NCBI RefSeq assembly: GCF_020882245.1
Contig: NC_083599.1
Coordinates: 66,075,745 to 66,139,744, forward strand
DNA length: 64,000 nt
Reading direction: 5' to 3'
Origin: Rhopalosiphum padi
Taxonomy: Eukaryota > Arthropoda > Insecta > Hemiptera > Aphididae
Under the pieces are notes generated by a model. It ran no database searches, was not told the origin of the DNA, and worked only from the letters and a program-made list of their open reading frames with translations. The number at the start of each line of letters is the position of its first letter. Within the stretch, counting starts at the first letter, position 1. A program made the translations under genes and the position numbers. Positions 1 to 9,782 of this stretch are shown here, one piece after another.

Positions 1-133
1 TAATTAAAATTAATTTTGTGTATTTGAGTGATACTTTTTAAGTAAAGCGATATAACTTATAACAATAAACAAAATATAATATACCCATGTCAATCTGTCA
101 TTATCTTATTTAAATGTCGAGGGAAAAATAATA

Positions 134-373
134 GGTATATTCGGGATTCGTTTTGAATTCGAAGATATATACTTTCAAGCTGTCGTTGACAGTGACAAAA
201 TAATTAACAAAACCGGTCATAGCGCAAATCAAAATACAAGCAATAGTGGCTACAGCGAAATGCCGGAAAGCACAGCTAGTAGTCGTCAAGCGTCAATAGT
301 GAAGCTGGCAGTGCTAAACGTGCCCGAGTTCAGTGGATTATTATTTTTATTTTCATTTGTTCATCAAGAATAA
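134..373 (+). other. Open reading segment, possible retroelement gag-like scrap
   Basis: An open frame without a convincing start ends at a TAA at about 371-373. It is less AT-rich than its surroundings and encodes a Ser-rich stretch followed by a short LAVLNVPEFSG segment. That segment faintly recalls the LP-LP-F-G motif at the start of gag-like regions of BEL/Pao retroelements. After it the frame runs into low-complexity AT-rich DNA, so any element is truncated here. No reverse transcriptase, protease or LTR is visible nearby. The family assignment is a guess. Confidence 0.2.
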
Positions 374-644
374 GTTAATGGGTATCTCTAAACATGTTTA
401 TGTTTATAAGATAAAACAATTAAAAACTAGTATTATATAATAACATATAAAATCTAAATTATGCTAAAATTCTTTGTTTTAAATATAATAAAATATTTAA
501 GCTAGGTACCTTAATTTTTAAGGTTTGTGACAACCCAATTTCTTATAAATTATTTAAGATTTCAAACAGACTGCATATTATTAGAATACAGTTAATTAAT
601 TAGTGATGAGATCTTTAATTTAAAGCTAATATACTATGGCTTAC

Positions 645-1986
645 CAAATATGACAGCACAGCATTGCAGTGTCGAAAACTGTAGTTTTCCTTTAAACCCA
701 ATAAATGAATAATCAGCTAAGAATTTATCAGTAAACATTTTTTGCATTATTCTTCTTACTGTTTCAGAAACATCATTGCCCATTAAACGCATTAATGATA
801 CAATCTAAAAAACATAAATAATTAGACAAAAATCTTAATTTAATTATAATTTTTAAATTACCAATTGGGCTCTGTATTGTCTATTATCGGTTAAATTATC
901 TTCTGCACTTTTTAACTCATCATTATTATTGATACAAGGAATACAATCATCATTTTCATAAACTGCAGTAGTGTTCCGTGTATGGTTTGTTGAAAATAAA
1001 AGAGAATTGTCTATTTTTTCATCAACTTTTTCAATCAAAGTAGTTATAATATCTAAACGTTTTTGAATCCCTTCATTTTCATATTTCATATTAGTTAATG
1101 CCCGTGAAGTAAATTTCATAAATGCTGAAACATTAATTGCAATTTTTAGATAGTTAAATTGTTTGAAACTTTAAAATTATGATATAACAAATTATTTACT
1201 TTGCAATTGATCATTATTCATTTCATGATTAATTATTGATACTTCTGGTACTACATTTCCACGCGGCATTAAACCTATTTGTTGCTTTAACTGTGATGAT
1301 GATTCAGTAAAGGTAGATTTTGAAGAACTACTAGGATTCAATTTAATTTTTTTATATTTTGATGAATTTTCCACATTTTCTATTGCGGTATTTAAAATAT
1401 GAGTCGGACTAGCAGCTGAGCTATTTGGAGATTCTTGAATATCAAGTGGCTTAAATGCCTTATCAAAGTCAGAGTTATCTTCGTTTTCATTCATAGATTC
1501 TACGATACATTAATAGTATAAATTATACTTATTTATAGGTCTAGATAAGAAATATTATCACTTAATTTTGACTATTGTAAATTATGACTTACCATCGGAT
1601 TGAAGAGTAGGAGGACTAGAAATTTGATCGTTCCTCAATTTTTTGGAATTTTTAAATTTTTGTTTTCGAGCATCTTCATACACATTATTCATAGATGATG
1701 CTTCTGAATTTTTTTCTAATTTTCTAGCTTTTAAATAAGTATCTAAAACAACATTTATTTTATTAGTTATGCCACAGATATCTAGGAAAATAAAATAAAA
1801 AATACCTATATTTTTAAATAAAATCTCGACCTTGTATTGTTTGAATTCCAATTCATTTGGTTGTTTTCGACGTTCAATATACTTGGTACTAAATTTGTTT
1901 GGCCATGCACAGGAGCCATTTCTGAACCAAAATGCTGGTACCGCAGCTAATGTGCTATCGTCTTTAAACAAAACAACTATCCACAT
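645..1986 (-). CDS. MW...CAWP / DUF4806-like protein, five-exon orphan gene
   Basis: Minus-strand exons read 1986-1806, 1742-1593, 1499-1200, 1124-862 and 804-645, all bounded by GT-AG with compatible phases (1,1,1,0,1). A short last exon at 570-554 would give about 356 residues. Exon 1 encodes an MW-V-F-DDS-VPAFW...CAWP module. Exon 3 is Ser/Asn-rich linker. Exons 4 and 5 carry a helical region and a TVRRIMQKMF...LQCCAVIFG segment resembling the C-terminal DUF4806 domain of insect proteins. Exons 1 (181 nt) and 5 (160 nt) have exactly the lengths of their counterparts in the gene at 25197-27251. No frame break is seen. No transposase lies in the expected upstream position, so this may be a separated or retained partner gene. 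Function is unknown. Confidence 0.6.
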
Positions 1987-2442
1987 TCTATAAAATTAAA
2001 AAAATTAATTATATTATTATGTCATTAAAATATTAAAGTGTATTATATTAATCCAAACCTTAATTAATAATGTTGAGGTTCTGAATATCACAATAAAATA
2101 TTACAAATAAACAAATAAATATAATACATAATATAGAACTTATTTATAAACTATATTATACTAGATAGAGATCTATCTTATTACAAATATTATATTGTAA
2201 TAATAAAATATGTATGTACAATATATAATTATTAAGAAATAAATATTTATATTATACATAGGTACATAATAATTGTACAAATATTATAAAAATTAGATTT
2301 AATTTATTATTAATTCAGTAACATTCAAAGCTATTACTAATCCTAAATTTAATTTGAATAGAAAAAATAATATTTATATAACTATAATAATATGTAAATA
2401 CATTAATACTACAGTATACTTTTATCTTATTATCGGTATAGC
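1987..2442. other. AT-rich upstream region, nothing recognised
   Basis: This AT-rich stretch lies upstream of the minus-strand DUF4806-like gene. I see no coding segment, TIR or repeat array that I can support. A promoter for that gene would have to lie here. Confidence 0.4.
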
Positions 2443-2490
2443 ACCCAGACAGAAAATAGGAACATGATAATATTGCTAATATATTTTATG
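2443..2490 (+). repeat. Probable left terminus of the first two-gene transposon copy
   Basis: The sequence begins ACCCAGACAG and continues to TGATAATATTG. It resembles the left terminus of the better preserved copy at 20189, which begins ACCCAGATAGCA and also continues to TGATAATATT. It faces right, toward the transposase at 5633. The matching right end is not found, because that copy is cut off near 9455. Confidence 0.4.
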
Positions 2491-3337
2491 TATATGTTGC
2501 TAACAATATTGCCAAAAAAATATTGCAATTTTATGTTTTAAAAATGTATTAGTCAATATTTTAAAGTACATTTAACCATAAAAAAATGTTTTGAAAATAT
2601 TTTCTAGTGTTATTGTGAGAATATTTTACTACATATATTTTGTCAACATGATCGAAATGTATTTTATACAATATTATACAAATATGTTGACAATAACTTT
2701 TATCGATTATTATTAAAATATTTTTATGAAATAATTGTAGAAATATTTGTTTTAAATTAATATTATTTATTATTATTTCAATATATTATTTTAAGTAAAT
2801 AGTAGAGCATAATAGTTTAATTAGTTATAAATGTATGTACCCATGTAATATTATCTGTTATAAAAAACCCCATATTTTCTAAGTTTATCAACTAATTTAT
2901 TACAATGATCATAATCTTTGGCGGTATTTCTAATTTATTGAAACATTTTATAACTTCATACTTGAATTTAAGTATACAGTTTTATAATGTAAGACAGGTT
3001 AAGTAATACTATATATAGACATATAGTAGTAGTACCTATATTTAGGTTATAATAATTACATACAGGCCTAAATTTAGCACAAGTGTCACCATAGGCTTCA
3101 ATAAAATTTGCCCCCTCTTCATCGAATCCTCAACTGAAATGAAAAAGATAAATTTTAATTATCTTTAATATATTATATTCAAAATAAATTATTTTAGAAG
3201 TATAACTATTAAAATAATTTAAGTATATTAAAAATTCACAAATAAAATAAATACACAGTGTTATTATTATAGTAATTTAAAATAACAAATAGTATATATT
3301 TTTAATTCGTGGTTATATAATGTCACTATCATATAGT

Positions 3338-3368
<31 letters not shown>

Positions 3369-3811
3369 ATTATTATATATTATTATATTATTATATTATT
3401 ATGTTATTATATTATACATATAGTCAGTATCATAATATTATATTATTATAGAACATTAGAACGACTATTGAATATTGATATTTGATGCCGAATTTTGTTT
3501 GTTCTTTATCTGACAAATTATATTTTTATAGTCCAGTACCACAGTACACAGTGCGGTGAAAACTGAAAATGCATGCATGTATCATGAATTGAATATACCT
3601 AATATACATTATTATTAATATAAGTACCTATAATATTAAACGATATTTAACGAAATATGTAAGTACATAAAAAAATGTTAATACGGGATTTACAAATAAT
3701 TTAAATAAATAAAAAAAAATTGTTCAGTACAAATTTGCCACCTAATGCCCCAATATTACATATTATATCTACTCATATTAAAACTATGTTACATAGTCTA
3801 TGTATAATTAC
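2491..3811. repeat. AT-rich 5' flank with (AT)n and ATT microsatellites
   Basis: This is noncoding AT-rich DNA between the putative transposon terminus and a MITE. It includes an (AT)n run at about 3338-3362 followed by ATT/TTA-type repeats to about 3415. The part from 2491 to 2780 is rich in short TAATATT-like words and may be subterminal sequence. No gene is supported. Confidence 0.5.
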
Positions 3812-4457
3812 CAGGGCTAGGATTTATATGCAACAGAATGTTTTTTTTACAACTTCTGATTAATAATTTTGTCAGTTATGTCCACGAATCACCTCAAGAT
3901 GAGATAGATTGTGGTGTTTTTATTTTGTATGTTTTTGCATATTTTGGATAAAATGCATATTATTGCATATTTCGATTATAACTATAAGAATACAATAAAA
4001 ATGCATGTTTTATAGTATATTTCGTGATTAATATTTCTTATTTAATTATAGCCTTGTGCTGATTAAAGTATAAAACTTTGTTTTTTGTCAATCATAAATT
4101 TTATTTTTATAAATACAATTTTATGGTACAATAGGTAAAATCTTTAGTCAATAAAAATCAATACTACGATCCAACCGCCGATCATTTATAATCGAAAATT
4201 TAAAAAAGTATGGGGTCGTAGCATGTAACACGTATTTCCACTGGTGAATGTGAATTATAAATTTTATTTTTAAATTATATTATTTTATTTCTCGATTATA
4301 CTATATTAAAACAAACAGCCAATCACTGATGTATTTCAATAAATAAATAGTTTTTTTGTAATTGTATTTTTGTTTTTATCTTAAACAAATTTAAATGCAT
4401 ATTTTTGTAAATAAAATACATGTTTTACAATTGTTTGCATACAAATCCTAGCCCCTG
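3812..4457. mobile_element. Non-autonomous hAT-type MITE, 646 bp
   Basis: The left end is CAGGGCTAGGATTTATATGC and the right end, read inverted, is CAGGGGCTAGGATTTGTATGC. Both are directly flanked by the 8-bp repeat ATAATTAC (3804-3811 and 4458-4465). A CAGGG terminus with an exact 8-bp TSD is the hAT signature. The interior is AT-rich with repeated TGCATATT words and has no transposase. The perfect TSD suggests a fairly recent insertion into the 5' region of the two-gene transposon. Confidence 0.85.
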
Positions 4458-4679
4458 ATAATTACTAATTAGTAATAGTAACAGTAATAATAATATATTA
4501 ATATTAGTAATATAGTAGTATACTAATAATTAGTGTGGAAAAGTACCTACATATTACCCTGTGTCTCTGTACTCTAACTCTCTTTGTAAGTAGTAACTAT
4601 AATGTTATTTTATTATATTATATTATAATATTTCATAATATACATATTTAATATTTATACGTCCATGTTAACGGTACTA

Positions 4680-5606
4680 CGGTCGTCTATTTGTGCTCGC
4701 CGGTCGGTTATTTTGTCGTTGTACCGCCATTGTTCATTCGCGCTCACGTCGGCGCTCGCCGCCCTGCGCGTCAACCTGATAATATTGGAATATTATTTAT
4801 GTTTATTATGTTAAAAATAATTTGTACTTTTCGGTTATCCCAAGATAAGCTTCGCACCGCCCTGCCACCTAACAATAGCTGCAGAGCTGCACACGTTTAT
4901 CTATGACATCGACATAGTCGCGAGTCGCCCAATAATATAATTGCCGCATGCCGGACACTAGACAGTGATTGTGTTAATGTGTAATAATCATTTGCCCATT
5001 TGTCCTACACCAGTGCAATACCACGCCGTTCATATTTAGTAACATCTTTCAATTTTCAAACAAATTATTTTAATTTCGGTAAGTACTCACTTTATACTAT
5101 CTTAGTTATCATACAATATTTATATTGTATATTTGTACGTATGCAGTGCAATAATTAGTTTGCGAAAAGTTCGATTGGTTTAATTTAGTTAAATTTAGTA
5201 TATTATAGTTGTATTTATTTGAATAAATTTACGAAGGTGTCTATGTAGTGTAGTTATAGCTCTGATTGTGTGTAATGTAAAAAATTGGTATGCATATAAA
5301 CATCAGGTAAAAAATAATGTATAATATAACTTATAATTTAACCTGTTGATAAAATAATTACCTAAGCATCAATACCTCCTATTAAACTAATAAAATATGA
5401 ATTTATTTACCTAATTAACTTAATTTAATAATAGATCATTATAACTGTTATTAGTATATGTATAGTTATTAATTATGTAACCATAATTATTATTGCTTAT
5501 TTTTGTTGGTAATTGTTTTCTTCCATTATAAATAGTTTAATTTAAAAATGATTGCCTGTATAGGTACCTAATTATTTTTAATATATTTTTTTTCATCTTG
5601 ATTCAG
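4680..5606 (+). promoter_or_regulatory. GC-richer 5' leader and first intron of the transposase gene
   Basis: From about 4680 to 5040 the sequence is clearly more GC-rich than its surroundings, as expected for a promoter and untranslated first exon. A donor (CG then GTAAGTACT) lies at 5079 and an acceptor (TTGATTCAG) ends at 5606, 26 bases before the ATG at 5633. The other copy has the same design, with the donor GTAAGTACTTA before its coding exon. The small open frame at 4691-4906 is probably not translated. Confidence 0.45.
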
Positions 5607-5632
5607 AGATTTGTGTTTCCATATTAACAAAT

Positions 5633-7444
5633 ATGATTAGAAGCTGTAGAACAAAACGTAGGAGAGTCCAACAGGAACTTAAATTATTGAACTATTCACC
5701 ATCATCAAATAATGATGACAGTATTCCTAGTGTTTCAGTAAATTCAACAACAGTACCACCAGAATTTAATGTATCTGCCCAAAATTCACCTGAGTTCTAT
5801 AATAATATTAGTAATAGTATTGGTTATAATTTTGAAAATGAATCTGTTTCTTATTCTGTTGATAATCATTCTGGTGAAGACATTTTACATTTTACTAGCC
5901 TAACTTCAAATACTACTGATCATTCTGGAAACTGTTATTGTAGTGTTAATAATGATGAACTTTCCTTGAGATCATTATTATCGTCCTGGTTTATTAATTT
6001 TAATGTACCTCACACTACTGTTAATGCACTTTTGCATACATTAAGAAGGCACCAATGCATTCAATGCCTTAAAGCACTACCTCTTGATACCAGAACATTA
6101 CTTAATTCGTCTTCGACTAAGATTTCTAGTATTAGATCAATTGGATTAGGCAAATACCATCATTTTGGTTTAAAAGAAGGTATCCAAAGACTCTCATACT
6201 TATTAGAATTGGAAAATATTTTAAAAGTTGTAGTAGGAATAGATGGCTTGCCATTTTCTAAAAGTAGTGGCAGCCAATTTTGGCCAATATTAGTGTATAT
6301 ACAGCCTTATATTGAACATGTTTTTTTGGTTGGACTTTATCATGGATATGAAAAACCTTGCAATAGTAATGTCTATCTTAAAGACTTTATAGAAGAAGCA
6401 AAAGATCTTGTTATTAATGGTATTAAAATAAAAAATTCTATTAAAAAAGTTGTGATCCATACGTTTTGTACTGATGCCCCTGCAAAATCATTTATTTTGA
6501 AAATAAAGGGTCACACAGGATTTTATTCATGCACAAGGTGTACTCAAGATGGAACATATATTAATAATCGAATGAGTTTTCCATTTAAAGAAGGTGTATA
6601 TAAAAAAAGAACTCATGATGATTACGTTAATATGACTCAAGAATTACATCATGTGTCTACTTTATCAGACCTGATCCATGTACCTGGTATTGACATAGTT
6701 AATTCTTTTTCCATGGATTACATGCATTTGGTGTGTTTAGGGGTTGTGAGAAAATTAATTAATCTTTGGATACATGGACCTTTAAGAACACGTTTACCCA
6801 ATTGTAAAATTAAACAGATATCTTCTTCACTAATTAATCTTAAATTATACATACCAAATGATTTTGCTAGAAAACCGAGAGAAATAGAATTTATTAATCG
6901 ATGGAAAGCAACAGAATTGCGGCAATTTATATTATATACAGGTCCAATCGTTTTAAAAAATGTTGTTTCTAAAAATGTATTTGACAATTTTATGGCTCTA
7001 AGTATTGCAATGACTTTATTATTAAGACCTGATAAAATACATGATAAACTTTTACGGTATGCTGAAAACCTATTAATATATTTTGTTAAAACATTTCAAA
7101 ATATTTATGGAGATCATCTAGTCTCACATAACATTCATGGGCTTCTACACATTTGTGACGATTATCGTCAGTTTGGACCTCTTGATTTATGTAGCTGTTT
7201 TCCCTTTGAAAATTTCATGAAGACTCTAAAATCAATGTTACGTAAACACGAAAAACCATTAGAACAAATTATTAAAAGGCACGAAGAGAAATGTAAAAAT
7301 GAAGAGTTCAAAACTGATGTTCAAAATGTAATTCTAAGCAATGAACATTTTGATGGCCCATTACTGGAAGATACTTGTGGTCGTCAGTATTTAAGAGTTG
7401 AAATTAAAAATAAAATAAATATAAATATTAAAAAAAACTGCTGA
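5633..7444 (+). CDS. TNP2/CACTA-like transposase, open part (603 aa)
   Basis: This is a homologue of the 692-residue protein at 23091-25169. The N-terminus has a basic KRRRVQQEL segment and an acidic Ser/Asn-rich leader. The core has GIDGLPFSKSS with the first Asp and QFWPIL, then TDAPAKSF with the second Asp, a Cys-x-x-Cys pair (SCTRC), SMDYMHLVCLGVVRKL, and HNIHGLLHICDDY followed by FPFENFM. This order matches plant-type TNP2 transposases with a DUF4218-like C-terminus, which cut and paste DNA in the nucleus. The start is the first ATG after the 5'-leader intron. The stop is caused by a shift in an A-run: homologous residues continue beyond it to 7738. The DUF4806-type partner follows downstream on the same strand. 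The family is inferred from motifs. Confidence 0.7.
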   Translation: MIRSCRTKRRRVQQELKLLNYSPSSNNDDSIPSVSVNSTTVPPEFNVSAQNSPEFYNNISNSIGYNFENESVSYSVDNHSGEDILHFTSLTSNTTDHSGNCYCSVNNDELSLRSLLSSWFINFNVPHTTVNALLHTLRRHQCIQCLKALPLDTRTLLNSSSTKISSIRSIGLGKYHHFGLKEGIQRLSYLLELENILKVVVGIDGLPFSKSSGSQFWPILVYIQPYIEHVFLVGLYHGYEKPCNSNVYLKDFIEEAKDLVINGIKIKNSIKKVVIHTFCTDAPAKSFILKIKGHTGFYSCTRCTQDGTYINNRMSFPFKEGVYKKRTHDDYVNMTQELHHVSTLSDLIHVPGIDIVNSFSMDYMHLVCLGVVRKLINLWIHGPLRTRLPNCKIKQISSSLINLKLYIPNDFARKPREIEFINRWKATELRQFILYTGPIVLKNVVSKNVFDNFMALSIAMTLLLRPDKIHDKLLRYAENLLIYFVKTFQNIYGDHLVSHNIHGLLHICDDYRQFGPLDLCSCFPFENFMKTLKSMLRKHEKPLEQIIKRHEEKCKNEEFKTDVQNVILSNEHFDGPLLEDTCGRQYLRVEIKNKININIKKNC

Positions 7445-7738
7445 TAAATATATTCTTACTTCTCAAGGAGAAATTGTGCAAGTAGAAAATATTGCTTATT
7501 CTAATCATAGTAAAGCACTAGTAATAATTGGATATATGTTTAAAAACAAACAATTTTTTTTCAGTTACGGCCTTGGCCTTTGTATAATAAACCAATTCAA
7601 TCAACAAAATTAAATATATTTATTATTAATAACATATCTGATGACCTAATGTGGTGGAAATTATCTGATGTAAAAAAAAAGATGATTGTTTTTAATTTTA
7701 ATAATCAACTAATTACTATTCCAGTTTTACATTCTTAG
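7445..7738 (+). pseudogene. Frameshifted C-terminal tail of the transposase
   Basis: Just past the stop at 7444 the next frame encodes a segment (TADKYILTSQGEIVQVENIA) clearly matching the C-terminus of the intact copy (residues near 620). The frame changes again in a T-run near 7550-7562 and continues as NKPIQST...ISDDLMWW to a stop at 7738. That corresponds position for position to the intact protein's end (KPIKST...LSDTLVCY). Two homopolymer frameshifts therefore separate this tail from the main ORF. Confidence 0.7.
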
Positions 7739-8424
7739 ATATTCTTAATAATTTTTAAGTTAATCTTGCTAGTTTAAAATAATCATAAGTTATATTACAT
7801 TATATTATTTTGTAATGCACAATTTTTAAATATAGTTTTTAATTTGGTTATTAATATTTTTAAAATTATTTTAATGTATACTTCTATTGGTACATATTAC
7901 CAAGGTATATTTAATTACCAGACTTATAACTTATACCCACCTATTGTATTTAACCAGAGTACCTTTTATTTATACTTATTTATTATTATTATTATTATTA
8001 TTACCACTTTAATGTACATTTTTTTAATTTTATAACCATCAATTTTGTAAATTATTATTTTGGAATTTTGTTGTTGTTGCAACCCGCGTGAATTTAATGT
8101 TGTTTTTATATGCATTTATTATATAGCCAATAAAGTATTTTTATTTAAAACTGTATTATAAATTTCAAATTACTATTAAGAATACACTTTACACTTATTA
8201 TTATTATTTATTTATTAATACACTAAAATTAAGAAATACTTATAGGCTATATTATGTACTTGTAACTATAAGTATAATATAAATTGTTTTGTTATAGTTG
8301 GTAGTAATAATAAAACATTTTAAACTATTTAAAATATTTATTTTAAGTTAAATTATTAGACTTTTTTAAGTTTCTAACAAGCTATACATTATAATATATA
8401 TATTGTAGTTTCAGAATTCCTATA
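7739..8424. other. Intergenic spacer between transposase and partner
   Basis: AT-rich spacer with several ATTATT runs and an AATAAA-like signal (CCAATAAAGTATT near 8130) that could end the transposase transcript. The equivalent spacer in the complete copy is only 27 bases (25170-25196), so this copy has expanded or acquired sequence. No gene is seen; the open frame at 7844-8035 is low-complexity. Confidence 0.5.
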
Positions 8425-9455
8425 ATGTGGTCAATTGTTAATTTTACTAATGATAATTCAGTTGGTGCAGTACCAAGTCATTGGTGGAAAAACGGATATT
8501 GTGCATGGCCTAAAAGTTCTACTAAAAATGCATCCTTGTTACTCCAAAGAAGAGCTATTCCAAATAAATTTGATTATGATTTTTTTAAAGCAAGAAAAAT
8601 CCACACTAAAAATCCTATTAGTGAGTGTCTTATTATTTGATAATAATTTATTGTTATCGACCAAAATGATTATTTAAAATTTAAAACTAATAATATATTG
8701 TTAAATTATATAAATATATATTATTTTAACTTTTAGAAACATATTCCGAGGCTAAAGAAAGAGCAAGAAAAGCACAATTTACCTCAGACTTATCTTCAGC
8801 TGAAGAAAATCATTCTAATAGCCGCTTTAATAAACATAACATAAAAAAACCTAGTAGTCCTCCAGTTTTCTCAGGTGCCTAATTTATATTTTTTTATTGG
8901 TTCTTAATTTTTATTTTACATGTCTAGGTATTCAAAGTTATTATTATATATTATTTATTAAACATATTTAAATTTTTTTAGATAATGATGATGAAAGTGT
9001 AAATAACTGTATTTCTAGTAGTCAGTCGGATGCATTTCAGAATAAAATAAACAAATCAATCAAAATTAGTAGTCAGATTTTGTCAGGTACCTTCAGGCAC
9101 ATAATAACAAATTACATTTTTTATTATTCCAAACTTTTAAATTTAAAGATTTTTGTTTAGCATGTATATCTACTGTTAAATTTTTTTTTTGTATTTATTG
9201 GGTAATGGTTATGTATAGATAATGAATATCAGGAAAATATATTTGAAAATATAAATAACAACCAGTCTATAAGTCAGCCTCGTATAATTGATAATGAAAG
9301 AAATAAAACTACCAAATCGCGTCGTCAAATTTTGACAGGTTTTTAACTATTATTTATTCTTTGTTATTGATTATTTAATTATTATTTTTAATTTGTATAG
9401 ATAATATTGATGAACTCTATATTGATGTACTATGCAGCAGTAATAAAAGCAAATG
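8425..9455 (+). pseudogene. MW...CAWP partner gene, 3'-truncated (DUF4806 domain lost)
   Basis: Exon 1 (8425-8620) encodes the MW-V-F-DNSVGAVPSHWW...CAWP module found at 1986 (minus) and 25197. It is followed by GT-AG exons at 8737-8874, 8982-9086, 9219-9338 and a fifth beginning at 9401. All introns are phase 1. Exons 3, 4 and 5 each open with an Asp-Asn pair, and exons 3 and 4 close with a Gln-Ile-Leu-(Ser/Thr)-Gly junction, which suggests duplicated exons. The fifth exon hits a stop near 9455, where unrelated MULE-like sequence takes over, so the C-terminal DUF4806-like domain is missing. The function of the family is unknown. Confidence 0.6.
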
Positions 9456-9695
9456 ATCACATGATGCCAGTTGCGGAATTCATAAGTACCAATCAATCAA
9501 CGACAGCTATTTTCAGTTGGTTATATGCATTTAAACAGTTTGCAATAGAACACGGCTTTGACGTATCAGATTTAATTGCGAATGTGACGAGTGATTTCTC
9601 TACGGCAATAATCAAATCGCTGGCACAGGCTTTTAACGGGTGCAAGGATGTCATTGACTACCTAGATCAATGTTATGATTACTTGTACAATCACA
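9407..9695 (+). pseudogene. MULE-like transposase fragment, left part
   Basis: The open frame encodes PVAEFISTNQSTTAIFSWLY followed by VTSDFSTAIIKSLAQAFNGC. This is the arrangement around the second catalytic Asp of Mutator-like (MULE) transposases, where an S/T-D-x-S-x-A motif precedes a C-x-x-H-x-x-K motif. The second motif lies about 3.1 kb away at 12850, because a Merlin-like element inserted between them. The N-terminal part is absent; the sequence begins within an exon of the DUF4806-type partner. The family is inferred from these motifs only. Confidence 0.5.
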
Positions 9696-9782
9696 GGCTG
9701 TCATATAGTATGCGGTCTACCGGTGAATTTACGAGTATAGTATGCGGTCTACCGGCGATTTACGAATATAGTATGCGGTCTA

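Noticed and set aside
853..1119. Separate small genes at 853-1119, 1192-1494 and 1582-1986
   Set aside because: Splice sites and phases show they are exons of one DUF4806-type gene; part of the last frame crosses a 61-bp intron.
4691..4906. Small plus-strand ORF upstream of the transposase
   Set aside because: It lies in the GC-richer untranslated leader and has no counterpart in the other transposon copy.
7844..8035. Small hydrophobic ORF between transposase and partner
   Set aside because: Ile/Tyr/Leu-rich translation of AT-rich spacer with an ATT run; no counterpart in the complete copy.
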